Origin: Pseudomonas sp. GM80
GTDB taxonomy: Bacteria; Pseudomonadota; Gammaproteobacteria; Pseudomonadales; Pseudomonadaceae
Assembly: GCF_000282515.1 (NCBI RefSeq)
Contig: NZ_AKJD01000084.1
Location: 1 to 51,668 of the forward strand
Reading direction: 5' to 3'
DNA length: 51,668 nucleotides
Under the pieces are notes generated by a model that was not told the origin of the DNA, searched no databases, and worked only from the letters and a program-made list of their open reading frames with translations. Positions 8,716 through 15,450 of the stretch are shown one piece after another; position 1 is the first letter of the stretch, and each line of letters begins with the position of its first letter. The position numbers were made by a program, and so were the translations under genes.

Positions 8716-9486
8716 ATGAACATGAACCTGTTGATTGAACGACTGGGACGCGTGGTGCTGATCCGGCTTGATCGCCCCCAGGCGCGCAATGCGCTGAGTA
8801 CGCAGTTGATGACGCAGTTGCTGGAAACGCTGCGCGGGCTCGATAACGATCCGGGAGTCGGTTGTTTCCTTATTACCGGTACGAAGGAGTACTTCGCGGC
8901 TGGCGCCGATATCAAGGAAATGTACGCAAAGTCGTACCAGGAGATGATCGAGGAGGACTATTTCGCCGGGTGGGATGCTTTCACCGCCTTCCGCACGCCA
9001 AAAGTCGCTGCAGTGGCGGGGTATGCTTTTGGCGGTGGCTGTGAGTTGGCAATGATGTGTGACGTGATCATCGCTGCCGAGTCGGCGCAGTTTGCCTTGC
9101 CGGAAATCACCTTGGGCGTTATGCCGGGGATGGGCGGAACCCAACGTCTGACCCGGCTGGTAGGCCGAGCCAAAGCCATGGACATGATTTTGACCGGGCG
9201 TTCGATCGGTGCCCGCGAAGCCGAACAGGCCGGACTGGTCTCGCGGGTGACCGCCAACGATGAATTGCTTGAGCAAGCATTGGCCGTCGCACAGCAGATC
9301 GCAGGATTTGCGCGAACGGCAACATTGGCGGCCCGCGAAGCGGTGAATCGCGCGGAGGAATCCGGTATGCGCGAAGGCATTCTGTTCGAGCGACGGGTGT
9401 TTCATGGCTTGTTCGCGACACCGGACCAAAAGGAAGGCATGCAGGCTTTTTTGCAGAAACGTCCGCCACGGTTTCAGCAGATTTAA
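8716..9486 (+). CDS. Enoyl-CoA hydratase/isomerase family protein (crotonase)
   Basis: 256 residues from ATG 8716 (AAGGA 5 bases before; a second ATG at 8722 is also possible). The oxyanion-hole segment AAGADIKEM (61-69) and FGGGCE (105-110) are intact, and both catalytic acids of true enoyl-CoA hydratases are in place: Glu110 in GGGCE and Glu130 in LPEITLG. The downstream GMGGTQRL is also typical. It should hydrate 2-enoyl-CoA thioesters. It follows the membrane flavoprotein by 46 bases on the same strand and is probably the third gene of that operon. Why an adenylation enzyme, a redox membrane protein and a crotonase are kept together is not clear. It ends 52 bases before the ECF promoter of the peroxidase operon. 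Confidence 0.9.
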   Translation: MNMNLLIERLGRVVLIRLDRPQARNALSTQLMTQLLETLRGLDNDPGVGCFLITGTKEYFAAGADIKEMYAKSYQEMIEEDYFAGWDAFTAFRTPKVAAVAGYAFGGGCELAMMCDVIIAAESAQFALPEITLGVMPGMGGTQRLTRLVGRAKAMDMILTGRSIGAREAEQAGLVSRVTANDELLEQALAVAQQIAGFARTATLAAREAVNRAEESGMREGILFERRVFHGLFATPDQKEGMQAFLQKRPPRFQQI

Positions 9487-9538
9487 TCTCTTCAGCGGGG
9501 CGTCGTACGCATCGAGGTGAAAGAAACTACAGTTCAAA

Positions 9539-9565
9539 GGGAATAATCCTACGAGGCGTGCGTCT
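9539..9565 (+). promoter_or_regulatory. ECF-type promoter of the peroxidase/b561 operon
   Basis: GGGAATAA (9539-9546), a 14-bp spacer, then CGTCT (9561-9565), 42 bases before the peroxidase ATG. Both boxes and the spacer length are identical to the promoter in front of the sigma factor gene, while the spacer sequence differs; this argues for one sigma factor reading both. Confidence 0.75.
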
Positions 9566-9607
9566 CATAGCACCTTTCCCTACGGCCGATGGCCCTGGAG
9601 TCTTTTC

Positions 9608-10714
9608 ATGGTTGATCGCAGCTCACCGCCCACTTCACCGCCGGGCGGGCCACAGCGCCCGCCATTGAGCGCCGCCAGCCTGATGTTGCGTCTGAGCGGC
9701 ATCGCCGTGGTCATCGCTGCTGTGGCCGGGGCGTTTGCCTACGTGCATGGCAACTTCGACCCACAACGTCTGACGCCAAAAGCGCTGGTCGATGTGCTGG
9801 AGAAAAACAACGGCGTGCATCCTGGGTTTCGTCGCAATCACGCCAAAGGTGTCTGCGTGATTGGCCATTTCGAGAGCAGTGGCGAGGCGCGGGTGTTCTC
9901 CACCGCGCAGGTGTTCAATGAACCGCGCACAGCGGTGGTCGGGCGTTTCGCGCTGCCGGCGGGCAATCCTTATGCGCCGGACAGCAGCGTGCCGATTCGC
10001 AGTCTGGCGCTGCGTTTTACTCAGGCCAACGGGCAGCAATGGCGCACCGGGATGAACAGCATGCCGGTGTTCCCGGTCGGGACACCTGAGGCGTTTTATC
10101 AGTTGCAGCAGGCGCAGTCGCCGGACCCGGCTACGGGCAAGCCTGACCCGAGCAAGGTGCCGGCATTCTTTGCTTCGCACCCGGAAGCGGTGCCGTTTCT
10201 GACGTGGGTGAAGACCGCCAAACCGTCCGCCAGTTACGCCACGGAAACCTATAACAGCATCAATGCCTTTTATCTGGTGGACGCCAGCGGCAAAAAGCAG
10301 GCGGTGCGCTGGAGCATGGCGCCGTTGGCGCAAGACGCAGCGGGTGCCACTGCACCTGAGGGCGGTGATTTTCTGGAGAAGGATCTGGTGCAGCGCCTGG
10401 CCGCCGCACCGCTGCGCTTTCAGTTGAACATCACCTTGGCCAACCCCGATGACCCCGTCAATGACGCCAGTAAAACCTGGCCTGCCGGGCGCAAAGTCGT
10501 CAACGCTGGCACCTTGGTGCTGGAGAAAACCCAGCCGCAACTGAGCGGTGAATGCCGCGACATCAACTACGACCCGCTGGTGTTGCCGGCCGGGATTCAA
10601 GGCACCGACGATCCGTTGCTCGCGGCACGTTCCGCCGGTTACGCCGATTCTTACCTGCGTCGCACCAGCGAAGTCAGCCAGTTGCCCGCCGCCAAACAGG
10701 AGGCTCGCCCATGA
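9608..10714 (+). CDS. Catalase-family haem peroxidase (SrpA-like), membrane-anchored
   Basis: 368 residues, preceded by CTGGAG 7 bases upstream. An N-terminal membrane anchor or signal segment (~25-48, LRLSGIAVVIAAVAGAFAYVHG) precedes a small catalase fold. The distal haem His lies in the FRRNHAKGVCVIGHFESSGEA segment (~76-95), the substrate region has LALRFTQANGQQWRTGMNSMPVFPV, and the C-terminal RSAGYADSYLRRTSE carries the conserved Tyr region that ligates haem. It is shorter than true catalases (~480) and fits the catalase-related peroxidase group, which uses small organic peroxides or H2O2 in the periplasm. Its stop overlaps the cytochrome b561 start (ATGA). The ECF promoter upstream puts it under the neighbouring sigma factor. 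Confidence 0.9.
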   Translation: MVDRSSPPTSPPGGPQRPPLSAASLMLRLSGIAVVIAAVAGAFAYVHGNFDPQRLTPKALVDVLEKNNGVHPGFRRNHAKGVCVIGHFESSGEARVFSTAQVFNEPRTAVVGRFALPAGNPYAPDSSVPIRSLALRFTQANGQQWRTGMNSMPVFPVGTPEAFYQLQQAQSPDPATGKPDPSKVPAFFASHPEAVPFLTWVKTAKPSASYATETYNSINAFYLVDASGKKQAVRWSMAPLAQDAAGATAPEGGDFLEKDLVQRLAAAPLRFQLNITLANPDDPVNDASKTWPAGRKVVNAGTLVLEKTQPQLSGECRDINYDPLVLPAGIQGTDDPLLAARSAGYADSYLRRTSEVSQLPAAKQEARP

Positions 10715-11256
10715 GCACTCAACCGACGCATTTCGCTTTGCTGGCGCGGCTGCTGCATTGGCTGATGGCCGTGATGATCATCGCCATGCTGTTTATTGGC
10801 GCAGGGATGGTGACCTCCGTTTCCGCGCGGCATGAGTGGCTGATTCATCTGCACAAACCGTTGGGGATCGCGATTCTGGCGCTGGTGATCGTGCGTCTCC
10901 TGGTGCGTTTGTGCACCCGCCAGCCACCATTGCCGGCGGATCTGCCGGATTGGCAGGTACTGGCGGCCAAGGCTTCGCACCTGTTGCTGTACGCGTTGAT
11001 GCTGGTGCTGCCGTTGCTCGGTTGGGCGATGATCAGCGCTTCGGGTGAACCGGTCATGCTCAGCGCCACGTTGCAGTTGCCGTCGATTGTGCCGGCCGAT
11101 GCGCAGCTGTTTGCGTTGCTGCGCAAGGCCCATGGTTATCTGGCGTATCTGCTGTTTCTCACCGTGCTGCTGCACTTGGCGGCGGCGCTGTTTCATGGTT
11201 GGGTGCGCCGCGACGAAGTGCTCGACAGCATGTTGCGCGGCCGCAATCGCAATTAA
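10711..11256 (+). CDS. Cytochrome b561
   Basis: 181 residues from ATG 10711, overlapping the peroxidase stop. Four membrane helices with the family's His ligands: H16 in LLHW, H48 in LHKPLG, and two more near ~139 (AHGYLAYLLFL) and ~151 (LLHLAAALFHGW). It binds two b haems and moves electrons across or within the inner membrane, here probably to the co-transcribed peroxidase. The pairing of an SrpA-like peroxidase with b561 behind an ECF sigma system recurs in pseudomonads. A REP pair follows 1 base after the stop. Confidence 0.93.
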   Translation: MSTQPTHFALLARLLHWLMAVMIIAMLFIGAGMVTSVSARHEWLIHLHKPLGIAILALVIVRLLVRLCTRQPPLPADLPDWQVLAAKASHLLLYALMLVLPLLGWAMISASGEPVMLSATLQLPSIVPADAQLFALLRKAHGYLAYLLFLTVLLHLAAALFHGWVRRDEVLDSMLRGRNRN

Positions 11257-11257
11257 C

Positions 11258-11354
11258 GGTGGCGAGGGAGCTTGCTTGCGCTGGAGTGCGAAGCAGCCCT
11301 CAGGATCTTACGACTGCTGCGCCACCGAGCGGGAGCCAGCCCCCTCGCCACGGT
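11258..11354. repeat. REP pair overlapping the 3' end of the convergent MFS gene
   Basis: Arms GGTGGCGAGGGAGCTTGC (11258-11275) and GAGCGGGAGCCAGCCCCCTCGCCAC (11327-11352). The right arm and part of the middle are read as the last ~16 codons of the MFS gene on the minus strand. Confidence 0.7.
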
Positions 11355-12510
11355 GTGACAATGTTAGCCACCAATAAAAGAGGGCAATGGCATTGATGCC
11401 GGCGCCGAGCAGACACACGCCCAGCCACCCGGCCCACGCATACATCGCGGTTGAGCCGATCGAACCCAGCGCGCTGCCGATCGAGTAAAACAACATGTAA
11501 CCGGCGGTGAGGCGGCTTTGCGCTTCCGGGCGCACGCTGTAGATCATGCTTTGGCTGGTGACGTGGATGGCTTGCAAGCCCAGGTCGAGGGTGATCACGC
11601 CAAGCAGCAGCGCCCACAGCGAGGATTGCGTGAGGGCGATGGGCAGCCACGAAGCCAGCATCAATAACAATGAAAGGCCACTGACCCATTGCCCGAGGCC
11701 GCGATCAGCCAGATGCCCGGCGCGTGCCGCTGCCAATGCTCCGGCGGCACCGGCGAGTCCGAACAATCCGATTTCACTGTGGGAAAGTGACAGAGGCGGA
11801 GCTGCGAGCGGCAGCACCATCGGCGTCCACAGCACCATCGCGCTGGCGAAGGTGAGCAGGGCGAGAAGTGCGCGTTGACGCAGCACCGCTTCTTCCTTGA
11901 ACAGGCTGAATACCGAGGCGATCAATGCGAAGTAGGAGCTCGCCGGTTGTGGGGTTTCGTGCTTGGGTAATACGCGAAGGAGCAACAGCGCCATCAACAG
12001 AGTGAGGCCGGCTGAAAGGAAATAGATAGCTCGCCATCCAGCCAGATCGGCCATTCCTCCAGCGACCGTGCGTGCCAACAGGATTCCGACGACGATGCCG
12101 CTGGTGACCACGCCGACCACGCGCCCGCGCTGTTGCGGGATCGCCAGCGTCGCGGCGTAAGCCACCAACACTTGCGTGACCACGGCGAGCAAACCGGTCA
12201 GGGTCATGCCGAGCAGCAACCACAGGCTGTTGGGCGCGAGCGCGATCATCAGCAACGCGACCGCCGACAGCAGCGTCTGAGTAACGATCAAGCGGCGTCG
12301 GTTGAGCAGGTCGCCGAGTGGCACCAGCAATACCAGACCTACGCCGTAACCGATCTGCGTCAACGTGATAACGATGCCAATGGTTGCCGGCGACAGGGCA
12401 AACGCTTCGGCCATGGCATCGAGCAGCGGCTGCGCGTAATACACATTGCCGACCGCGAGGCCACAGGCGACTGAAAACAACAAAACGGCGCCGCTGTTGA
12501 GAGGTTTCAT
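11308..12510 (-). CDS. MFS transporter, drug/metabolite exporter type
   Basis: 400 residues from ATG 12510 (AAGGA upstream); a longer frame to 12570 is rejected because it would run through the promoter. Twelve hydrophobic segments fit the major facilitator fold; GNVYYAQPLLD in the first helix and GDLLNRRRLI in the 2-3 loop are marks of the DHA1-like YgaY/NepI group. It probably exports a small molecule by proton exchange; the substrate is unknown. The last ~16 residues (SHRGEGAGSRSVAQQS) are encoded by REP sequence, so the native C-terminus seems to have been replaced. A perfect 8-bp inverted repeat lies in its promoter (12537-12562). Confidence 0.85.
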   Translation of the reverse strand: MKPLNSGAVLLFSVACGLAVGNVYYAQPLLDAMAEAFALSPATIGIVITLTQIGYGVGLVLLVPLGDLLNRRRLIVTQTLLSAVALLMIALAPNSLWLLLGMTLTGLLAVVTQVLVAYAATLAIPQQRGRVVGVVTSGIVVGILLARTVAGGMADLAGWRAIYFLSAGLTLLMALLLLRVLPKHETPQPASSYFALIASVFSLFKEEAVLRQRALLALLTFASAMVLWTPMVLPLAAPPLSLSHSEIGLFGLAGAAGALAAARAGHLADRGLGQWVSGLSLLLMLASWLPIALTQSSLWALLLGVITLDLGLQAIHVTSQSMIYSVRPEAQSRLTAGYMLFYSIGSALGSIGSTAMYAWAGWLGVCLLGAGINAIALFYWWLTLSHRGEGAGSRSVAQQS

Positions 12511-12536
12511 GTCCCGAGTCCTTTTAGGTTTCAAAA

Positions 12537-12569
12537 TAAAACCATATCGCCATTTGGTTTTATATTGCA
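12537..12569 (-). promoter_or_regulatory. MFS promoter with inverted-repeat operator
   Basis: TAAAACCA (12537-12544) and TGGTTTTA (12555-12562) form a perfect 8-bp inverted repeat with a 10-bp spacer. On the minus strand TTGCAA (12569-12564) and TATGGT (12546-12541) give a plausible -35/-10 pair around it, so a bound repressor would block the promoter. No regulator gene is adjacent. Confidence 0.5.
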
Positions 12570-12603
12570 ACCTTTATGGGTAAAGCTGAGGACGATAGAA
12601 AGC

Positions 12604-12632
12604 AAAAGATCGCAGTCAGGCTGCGATCTTTT
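12604..12632 (-). terminator. Rho-independent terminator of the M14 peptidase gene
   Basis: AAAAGATCGCAG and CTGCGATCTTTT form a perfect 12-bp stem with a 5-base loop, 19 bases after the stop of the minus-strand peptidase gene. The same stem sequence ends the class D repeats elsewhere in the window. Confidence 0.75.
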
Positions 12633-12650
12633 GGTCTTGCGCGGGAGGCG

Positions 12651-13802
12651 TTAACGCAAGGTGGCGACCATGTCGGCGACAGTGGTCAGCACGTCTTTGC
12701 CCAGTTGTTTCGAGCGTTTACCGGACCAGCCGGTTTCCTTGTCAGGGTGATCGTCGTGATCCTTGAACGGCATTTCCAGGGTCAGCGACAGGCAGTCGTA
12801 TTTCTGGCCGACGCTGTTGCAGGCCAGGGTCATGTTCGCCTGACCCGGCTCATCGCGGGTGTAGCCGTACTTGTTCTGGAAATCTTTGGTGGTGTGTTTC
12901 AGATGGTTGCGGAAGTGCTCTTCGAGCTTCTCGATGCGCGGTGTGAAGCCAGGATTGCCTTCGCAACCGGCGGTGAATACGTGAGGGATTTCTTCATCGC
13001 CGTGAACATCGATGAACAGGTCAACGCCGTACTGTTGCATTTGCTGCTGCACGAACAGTACTTCCGGGCTGATGTCCTGACTGGCGTTCTGCCAGGCGCG
13101 GTTCAAGTCCTGGCCCATGGCGTTGGTGCGCAAGTGACCGTGGAAGGCACCGTCCGGGTTCATGTTCGGCACCAGGTACAGATCGGCGCTGGCCAGCAAT
13201 TTGTTCAGCACCGGATCATCCTGGCGTTCCAGGCGTTCGATCACGCCTTCCATGAACCACTCGGCCATGTGCTCGCCCGGATGTTGCTGGGCAATGATCC
13301 AGACCTTGCGCTGGCCTGCAGCGCCGCTGCCTTTGCGCAGCAACTGAATATCGCGGCCTTCGACGCTTTTGCCGGTGGCCAGCAGTTCGGTGCCGGCCTT
13401 GGTCAGCGCCTGCTCGATCAGCCAGTCATGACGACCACGGCTGTAGGGTTCGAAATAGGCGAACCAGGCGTGGGTCTGGGTGGCTTCGAGGCTGAAGCGC
13501 AGGCAATCGCCTTCGAAAATGGTCGGCACGCGAAACCAGTTGACGTGATCGTAAGAGGCCACGGCTTGATAACCGGTCCAGGCTTTGTTGTACGAAGATT
13601 GGCTGGCGTTATTCAGGCGAAACCAGTGTTCCTGGCCGACGTGCAGGCCGCTGGCCTTGAAGTGGAACCACTGAAAATGGGCGCTGCGGGTGTCCGGACG
13701 GATGGCCAGAACCGGACTGAGCGGATTACTGATGTCGATGACTTGGATATTGCCGCTGTCGAAGTTGGCGCTGATGTCGAACGAAGATTTGGCCACGGTC
13801 AT
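12651..13802 (-). CDS. M14-type zinc carboxypeptidase (cytosolic carboxypeptidase-like)
   Basis: 383 residues with no signal peptide, so cytoplasmic. An N-terminal beta domain (~1-125, FDSGNIQVIDISNP...WFHFKASGL) precedes a carboxypeptidase fold. The zinc ligands are H174 and E177 (QHPGEHMAEW) and H267 (DVHGDE); the substrate-binding NMNPDGA, the DLNRAW segment and the catalytic Glu343 (TLEMPF) are all present. This layout matches the M14D cytosolic carboxypeptidases, whose animal relatives trim glutamate from tubulin; the bacterial substrates are mostly unknown. It is a single gene with its own terminator. Confidence 0.9.
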   Translation of the reverse strand: MTVAKSSFDISANFDSGNIQVIDISNPLSPVLAIRPDTRSAHFQWFHFKASGLHVGQEHWFRLNNASQSSYNKAWTGYQAVASYDHVNWFRVPTIFEGDCLRFSLEATQTHAWFAYFEPYSRGRHDWLIEQALTKAGTELLATGKSVEGRDIQLLRKGSGAAGQRKVWIIAQQHPGEHMAEWFMEGVIERLERQDDPVLNKLLASADLYLVPNMNPDGAFHGHLRTNAMGQDLNRAWQNASQDISPEVLFVQQQMQQYGVDLFIDVHGDEEIPHVFTAGCEGNPGFTPRIEKLEEHFRNHLKHTTKDFQNKYGYTRDEPGQANMTLACNSVGQKYDCLSLTLEMPFKDHDDHPDKETGWSGKRSKQLGKDVLTTVADMVATLR

Positions 13803-14080
13803 AATCGCTTCCTGAATATGATTTTTATGGCCGTTACTTTACACGCAAGACTGCGCTGAAACCGAGGGAAATTGCGGGGTGTGGCGGGGGGCGTCCTCCA
13901 TGACGCGGACGCAGCTTAGAGGCTATGCGATTGATTCTCAAGTGCTAATTGTCATTACTTTGCCCCAATGTGGCCGGGCTCGGCTTGCCAAGCGATATTC
14001 TTTTGATATTATCCGCGCCATCGAATTTGCAGCACCTAAAGACTTCATTAGCCTGAAGACACAAGCCCGAAAAACGGGCA

Positions 14081-14187
14081 AAAAAAGACCCGGCAAAAAG
14101 CCGGGTCAAAAACCGTGATTAGCCTGATGAGGAGATAGTCCAGAAGACCGACCTAAGGTCTCTGGTCCATCGACTGATCTCGCGACC
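14081..14187 (-). ncRNA. prrF: PrrF-type iron-regulated small RNA
   Basis: Minus-strand transcript of about 107 bases. It begins just after a Fur box (CTGGTCGCGAGATCAG at the 5' end), contains the conserved PrrF core TCTCCTCATCAGGCTAATC (within 14112-14134), and ends in a perfect terminator stem GACCCGGC/GCCGGGTC (14087-14107) followed by seven Ts. PrrF RNAs pair with mRNAs of iron-using proteins (for example sdh, sodB) when iron is low, with Hfq. I recognise the core from P. aeruginosa PrrF1/2. Only one copy is present, unlike the tandem pair of P. aeruginosa. The 5' end is placed from the Fur box and is uncertain by a few bases. Confidence 0.9.
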
Positions 14188-14194
14188 AGCTGGT

Positions 14195-14218
14195 TGCAAT
14201 AATAATCATTATCATTTG
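14195..14218 (-). promoter_or_regulatory. Fur box over the prrF promoter
   Basis: ATAATCATTATC (14202-14213) matches 12 of 12 bases of one side of the Fur consensus, and the surrounding 19-mer matches 15 of 19. Further ATTATCATT repeats to 14217 suggest overlapping sites. It lies immediately upstream of the sRNA start, as expected for iron-Fur repression. Confidence 0.88.
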
Positions 14219-14281
14219 CAAGTCAAATGTTTTTATCTGCGCGATTGGAAAATTCTTTCCCGTCCGTCCGAACTGCCGTCC

Positions 14282-14620
14282 TCAGACCTCATCGCCATCG
14301 AGCGAATGGTCGACCATCGCCCGCGCCATATCGACCATGTGCACCACCGAAAACGCCAGATCGCGGCTTGCGCCTTGCAGGTTTTCTGCCGCCTTGAAGG
14401 CGGTCGCGGCTGCGCATCGCAGCAGATCCGAAGCATGCACCAACGCCTCTTCACCACTGAGATGACGTTTGACGTTGAAAAAGCGTTCGTCGACCTCGGG
14501 TTCAGACACAGTTGGTTTCAAGTAGTAGTCCAACGCCCGCTGCGCCGCGGCATTGCCTTGAGGCGAAGTGAAGGTGGTGTCCATCTGTAGATCGGGCAAG
14601 TCTTTGCTGCTGATATTCAT
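14282..14620 (-). CDS. DUF6124 (formerly DUF3077) family small protein
   Basis: 112 residues; the start context (AGGAGTGACCC before ATG 14620) gives a fair ribosome site. The sequence has the family pattern: an N-terminal TTFTSPQGNAAAQRALDYYLKP segment and a helical C-terminal half with EEALVHASDLLRCAAATAFKAAENLQG and DLAFSVVHMVDMARAMVDHSL. It is soluble, acidic and mostly helical. Members are common in pseudomonads, often in several copies; their function is not known to me. It stands alone between prrF and the divergent S24 regulator, with which it shares a 130-base upstream region. Confidence 0.8.
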   Translation of the reverse strand: MNISSKDLPDLQMDTTFTSPQGNAAAQRALDYYLKPTVSEPEVDERFFNVKRHLSGEEALVHASDLLRCAAATAFKAAENLQGASRDLAFSVVHMVDMARAMVDHSLDGDEV

Positions 14621-14750
14621 GATGAAGGGTCACTCCTTGTTCGATTGAAAATCCGTGTCGTCAGCATAGTACGGTGCGTAGTTGTGACCAGAATTTAAAT
14701 ACTACAATATGTGTTTTGCGGGCCGAAGGCGTCCACGTATGGTGCGGCTT

Positions 14751-15410
14751 ATGGATAAATGGATTGAGTTGGTCAAGGCCAAGATGAGTGAACTCAAAAT
14801 CACTCAAACAGAGCTCGGAGAGCGTGTTGGCATGTCCCAGGGCGGCATCGGCCATTGGCTGAACAAACGTCGTGAACCGGGCGTCACGGAGATGAACCGT
14901 GTGCTGCAAGCACTGGGCATGGATTTTCTCGAAGTCGCGATGGTCATTCGCGAGCCGCAGCAAACCGCGGATGACGACATGCCGCTGGCACAGAAGTACA
15001 ACCCGTACTTCCGTTACCCGGTGAACGACTGGCGCGCGCCTTTCGAAGTGCGCGAGACTGAGCCGCAGCCCTACAGCAAGGCGCAGGACAAACAGCGTTT
15101 CGAACTGACGGATTACCACGCCCGTGGCGCGGCCTTCTGGCTGACGGTGGCAGGCGATTCGATGACCGCTCCGCGCGGCCCGAGTATCGCCGAAGGCATG
15201 CTGATCCTGGTCGATCCGGCGGCGGAGGCGCTGCCGGGCAAACTGGTGATTGCCCAGTGGTCGGATTCTGATGATGCGATCTTTCGCAAACTCGACGAAG
15301 AGGGCGGCCAGCGCTACCTGGTACCGCTCAATCCGACGTGGCCGAAGGCCCTGTTGACCGATGAGTGTCGAATCATCGGCGTGGTGGTTCAGGCAACGGC
15401 GCGTTACTAG
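14751..15410 (+). CDS. XRE-HTH / S24 (LexA-CI-like) regulator lacking the Ala-Gly cleavage site
   Basis: 219 residues from ATG 14751 (in-frame starts at 14709 and 14739 lack ribosome sites). The HTH lies at ~12-60 (ITQTELGERVGMSQGGIGHWLNKRREPG), the S24 domain at ~88-215. The catalytic Ser137 (AGDSM) and a Lys180 (IFRK) at the dyad position are present. Where related repressors have the self-cleaved Ala-Gly, this one has Ala96-Pro97 (DWRAPFEV), so RecA-stimulated cleavage looks unlikely. No phage or pyocin genes are nearby. GTAGT and ACTAC half-sites around 14680-14707 could be its operator. The terminator at 15414 ends the transcript. Confidence 0.85.
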   Translation: MDKWIELVKAKMSELKITQTELGERVGMSQGGIGHWLNKRREPGVTEMNRVLQALGMDFLEVAMVIREPQQTADDDMPLAQKYNPYFRYPVNDWRAPFEVRETEPQPYSKAQDKQRFELTDYHARGAAFWLTVAGDSMTAPRGPSIAEGMLILVDPAAEALPGKLVIAQWSDSDDAIFRKLDEEGGQRYLVPLNPTWPKALLTDECRIIGVVVQATARY

Positions 15411-15413
15411 TCG

Positions 15414-15450
15414 GATCGATCCTGCGCAGACGTAGGATCGATCTCCTTTT
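15414..15450 (+). terminator. Rho-independent terminator of the S24 regulator gene
   Basis: A perfect 10-bp stem, GATCGATCCT (15414-15423) and AGGATCGATC (15434-15443), is followed by TCCTTTT. It directly abuts the 3' end of the convergent liuD gene. Confidence 0.8.

Noticed and set aside
11308..12570. Longer start for the MFS gene at 12570
   Set aside because: It would add a 20-residue N-terminus read from the promoter/operator; ATG 12510 has AAGGA upstream and starts right before helix 1.
13925..13960. A second Fur-box-like sequence (GATTCTCAAGTGCTAATTGTCATTA)
   Set aside because: Only a weak match to the 19-bp consensus, and no transcript follows it.
13879..14118. Possible 79-codon plus-strand gene
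   Set aside because: Its end runs through the PrrF terminator stem, giving a Lys/Gly/Pro-rich tail (KKRPGKKPGQKP) that is a by-product of the hairpin; no ribosome site.
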